From NCBI GenBank assembly GCA_964469555.1, contig CAYYAQ010000100.1, positions 1 through 18,914 of the forward strand: a DNA stretch of 18,914 nucleotides. The letters run 5' to 3'. Every line of letters begins with the position of its first letter. The stretch's first letter is position 1. Positions 1-7,374 of the stretch are shown here, piece by piece. Source of the DNA: CAYYAQ01 sp964469555. GTDB lineage: Bacteria; Planctomycetota; UBA1135; UBA2386. Below the pieces are notes generated by a model that had not been told where the DNA came from, ran no database searches, and saw nothing but the letters and a program-made list of their open reading frames with translations. A program made the translations under genes and the position numbers.

Positions 1-1079
1 CCGGGTTGCAGACGCTGCTCGCCGTCGGCGCGTGCCCCGCTGACGAGACCGAGATGCCTCGGGACGGCATCCCGGATCTCGAACCGTCAAAATTGACGCC
101 CGATTCTCGCGGCTTCGTGAGCCTGTCGCGACTCGGTCGCGCCGCCAGGCCTTGGCGTGACGCGCTGGCTACCCGCGAACTGCGGAGGATCATTCAGCTA
201 TTCCGTCCCGACGTGGTGCACACGCACACCAGCCAGGCTGGTTTCTTCGGTCGCCGTGCGGCGATCGCCGAAGGCGTGCCGGTGATCGCGCACACGTTCC
301 ACGGTCATGTGTTGACGGACTACTACGCGAAGCCGATCAGCGCGCTGTTTCGTCGCCTCGAAGCGCGTCTCGCCCGGCGGACGGACGCGTTGTTTGCCGT
401 GAGCGAATCGTGTCGCCTCGAACTGGAAGCCCTCCGCGTAGGCGAGGGGCGGATCGAGGTCTTGCCGCCGGCGGTCGATCTCGCGGCATTCGCGCAGTCG
501 GATCGCGTGACTGCCCGCGCGGCGCTCGGGCTCTCGGACGGAGACTTCGCGATCGGGATGGTCGGACGGCTCGTTCCGATCAAGCGTCCCGAGCTCTTTG
601 TGCAGCTCGTGGCGATGACGCCTGGAGTCCAGGGTTTCGTCTTCGGGGATGGTCCGTTGCGCGAACGGATGGCGTGTCGGTCGGGTGCGCGGCTGCATCT
701 GCGCGGCGCGACGCCGGACATGGAGCGCTATCTCGCTGGGCTCGACGCGCTCGTGCTGTGCAGCAAGCGCGAGGGATGCCCGCTCGTCGCGATCGAAGCG
801 TTCGCGGCTGGGGTGCCGGTGATCGGACTCGATGTGCCGGGCGTGAGGGACGTGCTGGGAGAGTGGGGCGCCGGGTTGTCGGTTTCGGAAAACGCGGGAG
901 TGGAGGGACTCGCCCGGGCGGTCACGGATCTGCAACAGGATCCGCCGATGGCTGTAGAAATCGTGGAGCGCGGGCGGCTCGGACTTGCCAGATTCGACTC
1001 GAGGGCGGTCGCGAGTCGATTGCGCGAACGGTACGCCGCGGCACGCGAGGGTCGCGGCGAGGTCTTGGTCGCTCGATGA
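1..1079 (+). CDS. GT-B glycosyltransferase, family 4-like (5' end outside window)
   Basis: The frame is open to the left edge, so the true start and the extreme N-terminus are missing; a TTG at position 6 is not a convincing start. About 358 residues are visible. The N-terminal half has the HTHTSQAGFFGR and HTFHGH segments typical of GT4 donor/acceptor clefts. The C-terminal half has GMVGRLVPIKRP, FGDGPLRERM and the E-x7-E motif in EGCPLVAIEA (from about position 771), which binds the nucleotide-sugar. By family it transfers a sugar from a nucleotide donor, probably to a cell-surface polysaccharide or lipid precursor at the cytoplasmic side of the membrane; the sugar cannot be read from sequence. 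It ends in TGA overlapping the ATG of the Nudix gene (ATGA), so the two are probably translationally coupled. Confidence 0.9.
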   Translation, partial: GLQTLLAVGACPADETEMPRDGIPDLEPSKLTPDSRGFVSLSRLGRAARPWRDALATRELRRIIQLFRPDVVHTHTSQAGFFGRRAAIAEGVPVIAHTFHGHVLTDYYAKPISALFRRLEARLARRTDALFAVSESCRLELEALRVGEGRIEVLPPAVDLAAFAQSDRVTARAALGLSDGDFAIGMVGRLVPIKRPELFVQLVAMTPGVQGFVFGDGPLRERMACRSGARLHLRGATPDMERYLAGLDALVLCSKREGCPLVAIEAFAAGVPVIGLDVPGVRDVLGEWGAGLSVSENAGVEGLARAVTDLQQDPPMAVEIVERGRLGLARFDSRAVASRLRERYAAAREGRGEVLVAR

Positions 1080-1561
1080 CGGAACCAGACAGCGATTTCC
1101 GCGAGCCCCACCTTCGCGAGAACGACTTCCTCGGCGCGTTCGCGGTGATTCAGTCCGACGCGGGCATCCTGATGGTCCAGAACCGCCGGCGCATCGGTGG
1201 GGCATCCGTGCTGACGTGGGATCTTCCGGGAGGGCAGGTCGAGCCCGGCGAGGAGCTCGGAGCGGCGCTGCGTCGTGAGTTGGATGAGGAAGTCGGGATC
1301 GCCGTCGCATCAAAACCCGAGTTCTTGTTCGTCCAGGAAGGTGTTCGGACGATCGGCGGTGAGCGCGCGCACGCGTGGCGTTCGTTCTTCTTCCGGGTGA
1401 CGTCCTGGTCGGGTGAGCCGACAGCGGGCGCCGAGGTGCTGGCGTCGCGCTGGATGCGCGACGAAGAGATTGCCGAGGAACTGACCGCGCCCTACCACGA
1501 TAGCTTCCTGGCGTGGAAGAACTCCGGCGGCACGTTCTTCACGTCGTGCTGGTCGGACTGA
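1076..1561 (+). CDS. Nudix hydrolase
   Basis: A 161-residue protein starting at the ATG that overlaps the upstream stop codon by four bases (ATGA). Residues 53-75 match the Nudix box GX5EX7REUXEEXGU exactly, including the REL-x-EE-x-G core that binds the catalytic divalent metal. The preceding beta strand (FAVIQSDAGILMVQNRR) and the TWDLPGG lead-in are typical. Members hydrolyse nucleoside diphosphates linked to another group, with sugar nucleotides and dNTPs as common substrates. Coupling to a glycosyltransferase makes a nucleotide-sugar substrate plausible, but nothing in the sequence fixes it. The gene ends 37 bases from the convergent protease gene, and I see no clear terminator hairpin in that gap. 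Confidence 0.92.
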   Translation: MTEPDSDFREPHLRENDFLGAFAVIQSDAGILMVQNRRRIGGASVLTWDLPGGQVEPGEELGAALRRELDEEVGIAVASKPEFLFVQEGVRTIGGERAHAWRSFFFRVTSWSGEPTAGAEVLASRWMRDEEIAEELTAPYHDSFLAWKNSGGTFFTSCWSD

Positions 1562-1598
1562 TTCCGTAGCGCTGCGCCTGGATCTACCGCTGATCTTG

Positions 1599-3050
1599 CT
1601 AGAGGCGGCGGACGTCGAGGGGGCCGTCGAGGAACTCGCCTTCGCGGAGGAGCCAGATCTCGTACTCTGCGTTGCGGTATCGACCGGCGAGGACATGGAA
1701 CGAGTCGTTCAGCTCGGTGAGCGTGCTGTAGGTACGGAGGACCTTGCTCGTCCTGAACATCTCCGGCACGCGGTCGACGATGCCGAGGAGCAGGTCTCCC
1801 TTCTCGATGCCGAGGGCGTGGGCGGCGGAGCCTTTGACGACCCGGGTGACCTGCAGGAACGCTGGCGACAATCGTGGGCGCCGCTGCCCCAGTTCGCGGG
1901 CGATCTCTCGGTTCGCCAGCTCTACGAGTTTGCGGTTCTTCTCGGTCGTCACGCGTTTGAACTCCATCCCAACCCGGCGGACGATCGTCCACGCGGCGTT
2001 GCTCATCGGCACGGGATTGCGGGTGATCTCGCGACCGTTCCGACGGACCGTGATCGACAAGGGACGATCCGCCACGATCCCGAGCAGGCTGCGCGCGTAT
2101 TCGAGGATGCTCTTCACCCTGCGATCGTTGACCCGAATGAGCTGGTCGCCTTTGCGCAGACCGGCGCGGTACGCAGGCCCGCTCGGCGTCACACGCGAGA
2201 GCAGCACGGCACCGGTGGTGGCGCGAACCTGCATGCCGAGGTAGACCGCCGTGATGTTCTCAGAGGAGAGCAGGACCTCGTGGAACACGCGCCGCACGGT
2301 GTTGACCGGGATCGCGAATCCGATGTTCTCACTGTCTGTCGAAACGGCGCTGTTGATGCCGATGAGCTTGCCCGTGATGTCGAGCAGGGCACCGCCGCTG
2401 TTCCCCTGGTTGATGGCGGCGTCCGTCTGGAGCAGGCCTTTGTAGTTACGAACCTTGCCATCCGGCGTCCGCACGTTGATCGAACGTTGCGTCGCGGAGA
2501 GCACGCCGACCGTCACGGTGTTCTGACGGCCCTTGGGGTTGCCGATCGCGATCATCGTCTCCCCGACCATCAGGGAATCCGAGTCGCCCATGGTGACCGG
2601 TTGCACCTTACCGCCGCTGGGAATCGTCAGTTGTAGCAGCGCCAGGTCGTCCTCGCGCGAGACACTGAGTACCCTGGCGGAGTAGCTCTGGTTGTTCCGC
2701 AGCCTGACCTGAACCGTGACCTGGCTGTTGCGATCCGCTGCCAACGCGACCACGTGCCAGTTGGTGATGGCGAGACCCTTTTCGTCGATGATCACGCCGG
2801 AACCCTGTCCGATCGGAACGCGGGAATTGGGCGACCGCAGAAGGACGCTGAACACCGAGTCCGCGGTGGCCCGCACCGCGCGGACAACGGGCGTGACCCG
2901 CTTGCTCAATTCGGCCTCGCTCGGCTGAAGCACCTCGTTCAGTGCGCGCTTCGAAGCACTCTGAAGTGTCTGGGCTCGGAGCCCCGCGCCCAGGAAGAAC
3001 GCGGTGAGGAGGAACGGGAGGGTACGACGTTGGGAAAACTCGGTGACCAT
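1599..3050 (-). CDS. Exported HtrA/DegP-type serine protease with two PDZ-like domains
   Basis: A 483-residue protein. Residues 1-26 form a Sec signal peptide (QRRT, hydrophobic LPFLLTAFFLGAGL, cleavage at LRA before Gln27). The trypsin-like domain spans about 55-265, with the catalytic triad visible as His99 in TNWHVV, Asp135 in EDDLALL and Ser218 in NQGNSGGA. A first PDZ domain covers about 268-345 (YLGMQV, GPAYRAGLRKGDQLIRVND), and a second, more divergent one covers about 395-480 (GSAAHALGIEKGDLLLGI). By family it is an envelope quality-control or regulated protease. I chose the ATG at 3050 because the signal peptide follows at once; the frame is open further upstream to 3200, but that would overlap the preceding gene and bury the signal peptide. 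It lies 29 bases behind the gene at 3080-4165, probably in one operon. Confidence 0.93.
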   Translation of the reverse strand: MVTEFSQRRTLPFLLTAFFLGAGLRAQTLQSASKRALNEVLQPSEAELSKRVTPVVRAVRATADSVFSVLLRSPNSRVPIGQGSGVIIDEKGLAITNWHVVALAADRNSQVTVQVRLRNNQSYSARVLSVSREDDLALLQLTIPSGGKVQPVTMGDSDSLMVGETMIAIGNPKGRQNTVTVGVLSATQRSINVRTPDGKVRNYKGLLQTDAAINQGNSGGALLDITGKLIGINSAVSTDSENIGFAIPVNTVRRVFHEVLLSSENITAVYLGMQVRATTGAVLLSRVTPSGPAYRAGLRKGDQLIRVNDRRVKSILEYARSLLGIVADRPLSITVRRNGREITRNPVPMSNAAWTIVRRVGMEFKRVTTEKNRKLVELANREIARELGQRRPRLSPAFLQVTRVVKGSAAHALGIEKGDLLLGIVDRVPEMFRTSKVLRTYSTLTELNDSFHVLAGRYRNAEYEIWLLREGEFLDGPLDVRRL

Positions 3051-3079
3051 TGGCTTTGGCTGCCTGTGCAGGCCCCCTG

Positions 3080-4165
3080 TTACGAATGGGTTGGTGGATT
3101 GCTCCGAGGGTCTTTGGCCACGGGCACCGGGGGGACCTGTCGGTCCGCCATACGGCCCTCGATGCGAAGATTGTAGATATCGGCAGTCAGCCCCTGGCAT
3201 CGGATCTTGGTCCAGATCTTGGCCCCGAGGAGCATCTCTCTCTCCGGTGGCGCAGAAGCCGATCCGAGGTCCGTCCAGACGCCATCCTGGGCGTGGTAGC
3301 AGGTCATCTCATCGCCTCGCCGGGTGATTCGGAACGACCCCTGATCGCCTTCCACGTCGATACTCTCGGACAGCACGTCCGACATGCTTGCGACGAGGCG
3401 GTGCAGTTCGTCCCCCGCGGACATGCGCTGGGCGTAGTAGCGCCGGGAGGAGTCCTCGTTCTGGGCGAACAGTGCGAAGCACGCGGGCTCTACGGTGTCT
3501 GGTCGCCAGCCGTGGAGTTGGTAGTCGGCCTCGACGGTGAAGTCGCCGTGGAAGAGCGTCGGAAGGTAGAACCCGGAGGACATGACCGGGCCCAATTCCC
3601 CGGACGCGAACTCGATCCGGATACGGTCATCGATCACCGAGACATCGACGTTGCCGGTCTTCGGGAATCGGTAGATGGCCAGCCCGCGTTGGGCGACGCC
3701 GGGAAGGCTTTCAGGGAATGGGTAGCGCAGGCCGCCGCTCAGCCAGGAGTTGTGCTCGACGAGGAGGGTGCGGATCCGGCGCACGCAGTAACGGATGATG
3801 TCGACGGCCTGATCAGCGTCGACTTCGCTCATCGCCGGGTGTAACGCGAGTTGCCCGGCGCACGCGACGCCAGCCTCGCGCAATTCGTCCAGGAACGCAC
3901 CGAGCATCAACTCGGGACTCGCGTTCTCCTGACCGTCGAACTCGATGGTCCACGCCGTCGGCCCGCCAGAGAGTCGCCCGCGCACATCGTTCGCCGCGCA
4001 CTCGTCGGCGAATGCTCGTTGCAAACGCTCACCGTACTCGGGTCGTCGATCGCCGGCGTCGGATCCGATCTCTGATGTCGCGAGGTCCAGGTACCGCTTG
4101 CCGAATTCGTCGACGAGGAAGCAGCCGTCGCGGGTCATGGCGGTAGGATCGAACTCAGGTGTCAT
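3080..4165 (-). CDS. Aminotransferase-small-domain-like / DUF1583-like beta-sandwich protein
   Basis: A 361-residue protein without a signal peptide. Residues 13-28 (DGCFLVDEFGKRYLDL) resemble the N-terminal strand of class III (fold-type I) aminotransferases. Residues about 43-135 (GERLQRAF, GPTAWTIEF, LDELREAGVACAGQ, then ALHPAMSEVDADQAV) resemble their C-terminal small-domain segment. The roughly 250-residue PLP-binding domain between them, including the Schiff-base lysine, is absent. Residues about 175-337 (GDFTVEADYQL, FALFAQNED, GAKIWTKIRCQ, ADIYNLRIEG) look like the concanavalin/DUF1583-type beta sandwich common in planctomycetes. The two resemblances are pattern recognition, not a profile search. 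I infer no catalytic function; a binding role is possible. The start is ATG 4165, with an internal ATG at 4138 as the alternative. It is first in the operon with the HtrA-type protease. Confidence 0.8.
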   Translation of the reverse strand: MTPEFDPTAMTRDGCFLVDEFGKRYLDLATSEIGSDAGDRRPEYGERLQRAFADECAANDVRGRLSGGPTAWTIEFDGQENASPELMLGAFLDELREAGVACAGQLALHPAMSEVDADQAVDIIRYCVRRIRTLLVEHNSWLSGGLRYPFPESLPGVAQRGLAIYRFPKTGNVDVSVIDDRIRIEFASGELGPVMSSGFYLPTLFHGDFTVEADYQLHGWRPDTVEPACFALFAQNEDSSRRYYAQRMSAGDELHRLVASMSDVLSESIDVEGDQGSFRITRRGDEMTCYHAQDGVWTDLGSASAPPEREMLLGAKIWTKIRCQGLTADIYNLRIEGRMADRQVPPVPVAKDPRSNPPTHS

Positions 4166-4171
4166 GCGCGA

Positions 4172-4177
4172 ATCTTA
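4172..4177 (-). promoter_or_regulatory. Candidate -10 box for the 3080-4165 gene
   Basis: TAAGAT on the minus strand lies six bases before the ATG at 4165, the spacing seen in leaderless transcripts. It stands out in a GC-rich gap. The octamer TAAGATTC recurs upstream of the multicopper oxidase gene at 7232-7239. A perfect 6-bp inverted repeat, GCCCGC-ggag-GCGGGC (4178-4193), sits directly upstream, in the -35/-10 spacer. No good -35 box was found. Confidence 0.3.
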
Positions 4178-4193
4178 GCCCGCGGAGGCGGGC

Positions 4194-4223
4194 TTTCCAC
4201 GCGCGGTCGCGCCACCGTATATT
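4194..4223 (+). promoter_or_regulatory. Candidate promoter of the QTMAN-like gene
   Basis: A TTTCCA box (4194-4199, four of six matches to TTGACA) and TATATT (4218-4223, five of six to TATAAT) are separated by 18 bases. Transcription would start near 4230, only about six bases before the ATG at 4236, and no Shine-Dalgarno sequence is present. Confidence 0.35.
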
Positions 4224-4235
4224 CCCTCGGGGCAC

Positions 4236-5348
4236 ATGCACGTCCTCTACATCGAACCCTTCTGCGGGGGCTCCCACGGCTCGTTCTTGGCCACGCTGAC
4301 CCAAGGGCTCGACGAAGCGTTCGACGTCCGAGCTACCGTGTTGACCATGCCCGGGCGGCACTGGAAATGGCGGATGCGTGGGGCGGTGCCGTGGCTCGCG
4401 CATGAGCACGATGCCGAACTCCGGGGCGAGTACGACCTCGTCTTTGCTAGCTCGTTTCTCTCCCTCGCCGAACTGGTTGGGCTGTATCCGCACCTCGGCG
4501 CGGTCCCTCGCGTGCTGTACTTTCACGAGAACCAGCTCGCCTATCCCGTGCGCGAGGAGTTCTCGGGCGATCGGGACCATCATTACGGGTTTACCCAGAT
4601 GGTGTCTGCGCTCGCGGCGACGCGGTGTGTGTTCAACAGCGACTACAACCGGCGGAGTTTCCTGGCGGAAGGAGATGCGCTGCTGCAACGAATGCCCGAT
4701 GCGATCCCGTCCGGCTGGGCCGATCGTGTCGCGTCCCGGAGCGAGGTGCTCGGACTGCCGGTGGACCTGCCGGACGTCGGGGATTCTGTGTTTCGCGATC
4801 TCGACCATACTGATCGTGCGCAGGGCCCGATCGTGTTGTGGAACCACCGCTGGGAGCACGACAAGAACCCCGGTGAGTTCTTCGATGTGCTGCTTTCACT
4901 GCGAGACTCCGGAGTGCCGTTTCGGGTCGCCGTCTGCGGCGAGGAGTTTCGCGAAGTCCCGGAGGAGATGGTCCGGGCGCGGGAAGTGCTCGAACATCAG
5001 ACGGAGCACTGGGGGTTCCTGCCGGGTCGAGACGACTACCTCGGGCTGTTGGGCAGATCGCAGATCGCGGTTTCGACGGCGCACCACGAGTTCTTCGGCG
5101 TGTCGGCCATCGAAGCGACGTGGATGGGCGCGCGGCCCCTGGTGCCCGACCGGTTGTCGTATTCGGAGCTGTTCGAAGAAGAGTTTCGGTATCGGGATCT
5201 GTGCCCGGCGCTGTCGCGACTCTGCCTCGACTGGGTGGCGGGCGACGTGGATCTGCGAGCGGACCGTCGCCCGGGCTTGGTCGAACATCGGCCCGACCGC
5301 GCCCTTGTCCGATACCACGACCTCTTCCAGGGCCTACTCGGTTCGTAG
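4236..5348 (+). CDS. tRNA-queuosine alpha-mannosyltransferase-like glycosyltransferase (QTMAN/GTDC1 family, DUF3524)
   Basis: A 370-residue, single-module GT-B glycosyltransferase. The N-terminal DUF3524 signature is clear: EPFCGGSHGSF at 7-17, HWKWRMRGA at 42-50, FASSFLSLAEL at 70-80 and YFHENQLAYPV at 95-105. The C-terminal half holds NHRWEHDKNP (203-212) and the donor-binding HHEFFGVSAIEA (283-294). These match vertebrate GTDC1, now known as QTMAN, which adds mannose to the cyclopentene-diol of queuosine in tRNA-Asp. Family membership is strong; whether the bacterial enzyme acts on queuosine tRNA, another nucleoside or a sugar acceptor is not shown by the sequence. No queuosine synthesis genes are in the window. 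It stands alone, divergent from the gene at 3080-4165 and convergent with the multicopper oxidase. Confidence 0.88.
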   Translation: MHVLYIEPFCGGSHGSFLATLTQGLDEAFDVRATVLTMPGRHWKWRMRGAVPWLAHEHDAELRGEYDLVFASSFLSLAELVGLYPHLGAVPRVLYFHENQLAYPVREEFSGDRDHHYGFTQMVSALAATRCVFNSDYNRRSFLAEGDALLQRMPDAIPSGWADRVASRSEVLGLPVDLPDVGDSVFRDLDHTDRAQGPIVLWNHRWEHDKNPGEFFDVLLSLRDSGVPFRVAVCGEEFREVPEEMVRAREVLEHQTEHWGFLPGRDDYLGLLGRSQIAVSTAHHEFFGVSAIEATWMGARPLVPDRLSYSELFEEEFRYRDLCPALSRLCLDWVAGDVDLRADRRPGLVEHRPDRALVRYHDLFQGLLGS

Positions 5349-5364
5349 CGCCGTGGTGTGGCGC
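5348..5364. terminator. Weak hairpin between convergent genes
   Basis: GCGCC (5348-5352) and GGCGC (5360-5364) form a 5-bp stem with the loop GTGGTGT in the 18-base gap between the QTMAN-like gene and the multicopper oxidase gene. There is no T-tract on either side, so an intrinsic terminator is only a possibility. Confidence 0.2.
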
Positions 5365-5366
5365 AG

Positions 5367-7193
5367 CTACTTCACGAGATTATTGTTGGTCCCCTCCCGC
5401 TTCTTGTCCTTCTTCGTGACCGTGATGAAGGACATCATCCCCTTCACGGCGTGGGTGAGGAGGTGGCAGTGCATGACCCATCCCCCCGAGGATTTCGCCG
5501 TCGGTGTGAGTCCCCCCGCGAGGAGCTCGGTGGGTCTGCGGCGGAGCTTCTTCTGCGCTCTCGCCTTGTCGTCGAATCGGACCGCGAGCCGGACGATCGT
5601 GAAGCTCCGTCCGAGGATCAGCCCGGGCCGTTTCGGTATCCGGATCGTGTCCTCGTAGGCGAGGCGCAGGGGCTGCTCCTTGCGGTTGAACGCCGGCGTA
5701 TCGAGGTCGATGAACTCGGTGTCGATGTGATGAAAGCGGAAGCCATGCGTGTGGAAGTTGTGGTCCCCGCCGGTGAAGTTGACGACCTCCCAGTAGTGCG
5801 TGTCCCCGACCTTGACGTGGTAGCCGTCCTTGGCGGTCAGCATCATCATCGGCATCGGGCCAAACGGCGGCAGCATCGTCATCTGGCGGGCGTGGACCCG
5901 CTTCAATACCTCGAAGGGTTTCGCGACGTTGATGAAGAAGGGGAAATCGCCCTTGTCGTTCGGGAACGCGTGGCCGAACACCACGGGCAGTGGCGGTTTC
6001 GTGAGATCGGGTTTCAACGGTTTGACGGGATCCCAACGCTGTTTCTTCTTGGGCTTCCAGGGCTTGTTTTTTGACTTGCCGACGATCTTGATGCGGATGC
6101 CCTTGACCGGGTCGTCAGCGCCATCGAAGTGGTCGTGGCCGAAGATCAGGTTGTTCTGCGGATCCCGAAACGCGGTGTGAAGACCTCTCACGAAATCGTG
6201 GAAGTCGATGAAGTACTCCGAGCCCACTATGCCTTCGGCCTTCAGGACCACCTCCGCCCGGTCGCTAGGCGTCAACGTCACGCCGAGCCGCGTGTCCGTG
6301 TTGGAGATCAGGTTGTTGTGGTGACCGAGCGGATTGACGATCTTGTCGATCGGCTTGATCAGCTCCGCGGTGTTCCAGAGTCCCTGGTCGCTGCCGATGC
6401 CGTACCACTCCTTGGTCTCGTCCCCGAGGTCCATCCGGAAGATCTCGCCGGACGAGACGTTGATGAAGCGGAGGCGGTACGCCGCGCCCGCGAGTAAGCT
6501 CAGTGTGGGGGTCTTGGTGTCCGTGACTTCTTGTGAGTTCACGAGGACGTGATTGCCGGGACGCGCATTGGCCAGGGCCTCCGCGCGCTGCCAAGGAATG
6601 AAGGTGGCCTTTGGATTCGTGGCGAACGGCGCGACCTGGTTGTCCTCGTCGAGTTGGATGTCGTCGAGGAACACGACGCGCTCCCTGGACGGTGGGATGC
6701 CGATCGCCCGGTCGTGTTTCCGGTCTCGGACGATGAGCGCGCCGTACATACCCTTCTCGACCTGCTCGTTCGTATTGATGTGCGGGTGGTACCAGTACGT
6801 CGCCGCGTTATTGAGCTCGAACTCGTACCGGAAGTAGCCGAATCGTGGTACGGGCAGTTGGGCGATGTGGCTGCCGTCCATCGTCGCGGGCATCTCCACG
6901 CCGTGCCAGTGGATGGTGCTCGGTTCCTGCAGGAGATTGATGTAGTGCACGACGAGCGTGTCACCGATGTTCGCGTCGATCGTCGGCCCTGGCGTGCTGC
7001 CGTTGTATGCCATCATCCTGGTCTTCTTGCCGTCGACGAGTTGCACCTCGACTTCGTGGGAGAAGAGCACCGTCTCGAAGATCTTCGGATTGGGGTTGTA
7101 GTCGATCGCCTTGTTTAGCCGCAGGTCTTGCGCGGTGGTCACGGCTGCGAGCAGAACGGTCGCGAAGAGGGCTGTGGTCAGGAATCGTCTCAT
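5367..7193 (-). CDS. Exported multicopper oxidase
   Basis: A 608-residue three-cupredoxin-type protein with a Sec signal peptide (1-21; cleavage VTTA before Gln22). All four copper motifs are present: HWHG at 95-98, YHPH at 135-138, HNFHTHGF at 478-485 and HCHLLTHAVKGM at 575-586. Together these give the type 1 copper ligands (Cys576, His and axial Met586) and the trinuclear cluster. It should oxidise a substrate, classically Cu(I) or a phenol, with reduction of O2 to water outside the cytoplasmic membrane. A Met-rich stretch at 438-451 (MTMLPPFGPMPMMM) could bind Cu(I) near the entry site, as Met-rich segments do in CueO and CopA. It is last in the sigma/anti-sigma/sensor cluster, behind a 181-base gap with its own candidate promoter and direct repeats. 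A laccase-like role not tied to copper cannot be excluded. Confidence 0.94.
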   Translation of the reverse strand: MRRFLTTALFATVLLAAVTTAQDLRLNKAIDYNPNPKIFETVLFSHEVEVQLVDGKKTRMMAYNGSTPGPTIDANIGDTLVVHYINLLQEPSTIHWHGVEMPATMDGSHIAQLPVPRFGYFRYEFELNNAATYWYHPHINTNEQVEKGMYGALIVRDRKHDRAIGIPPSRERVVFLDDIQLDEDNQVAPFATNPKATFIPWQRAEALANARPGNHVLVNSQEVTDTKTPTLSLLAGAAYRLRFINVSSGEIFRMDLGDETKEWYGIGSDQGLWNTAELIKPIDKIVNPLGHHNNLISNTDTRLGVTLTPSDRAEVVLKAEGIVGSEYFIDFHDFVRGLHTAFRDPQNNLIFGHDHFDGADDPVKGIRIKIVGKSKNKPWKPKKKQRWDPVKPLKPDLTKPPLPVVFGHAFPNDKGDFPFFINVAKPFEVLKRVHARQMTMLPPFGPMPMMMLTAKDGYHVKVGDTHYWEVVNFTGGDHNFHTHGFRFHHIDTEFIDLDTPAFNRKEQPLRLAYEDTIRIPKRPGLILGRSFTIVRLAVRFDDKARAQKKLRRRPTELLAGGLTPTAKSSGGWVMHCHLLTHAVKGMMSFITVTKKDKKREGTNNNLVK

Positions 7194-7233
7194 TGGTTAG
7201 ATGGGCGCCAGGTTGCACGGGCAAGCACTATGA

Positions 7234-7239
7234 ATCTTA
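7234..7239 (-). promoter_or_regulatory. Candidate -10 box for the multicopper oxidase gene
   Basis: TAAGAT on the minus strand, inside the octamer TAAGATTC that also precedes the gene starting at 4165. It is about 40 bases upstream of the oxidase ATG and directly downstream of the direct repeats at 7241-7275. No convincing -35 or ECF-type consensus was identified. Confidence 0.3.
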
Positions 7240-7240
7240 T

Positions 7241-7275
7241 CCCCCGGTGTTCGAGCGGGCCACCCCCGGAGTTCG
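7241..7275 (-). repeat. Two-copy 13-base direct repeat, candidate operator upstream of the multicopper oxidase
   Basis: On the minus strand CGAACTCCGGGGG (7275-7263) and CGAACACCGGGGG (7253-7241) differ at one base and start exactly 22 bp apart, about two helical turns. They lie just upstream of the candidate -10 box. This arrangement suits a tandem-bound regulator that controls the oxidase separately from the sigma operon; the regulator is unknown. Confidence 0.5.
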
Positions 7276-7374
7276 TGGCGATCATGTAGCCGCGGTGGGA
7301 TTGCCGCGTCCGTCAGATCACGGTTTCTTGCCCGTGGTCTTCGGGCTCTTCTTTTTCGGTGCTTCGGTGTCGCG

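Noticed and set aside
1562..1598. Terminator between the convergent Nudix and HtrA-type genes
   Set aside because: Only four-base complementary pieces were found in the gap, with no T-tract.
3051..3200. Longer N-terminus for the HtrA-type protease, starting at 3200
   Set aside because: It would overlap the 3' end of the preceding gene and place a Pro/Gly/Arg-rich stretch before a clear signal peptide.
4178..4193. GCCCGC-ggag-GCGGGC hairpin as a transcription terminator
   Set aside because: It lies between two divergent starts, where no transcript needs to end, and has only a three-base T-run. It may be a regulatory element or chance.
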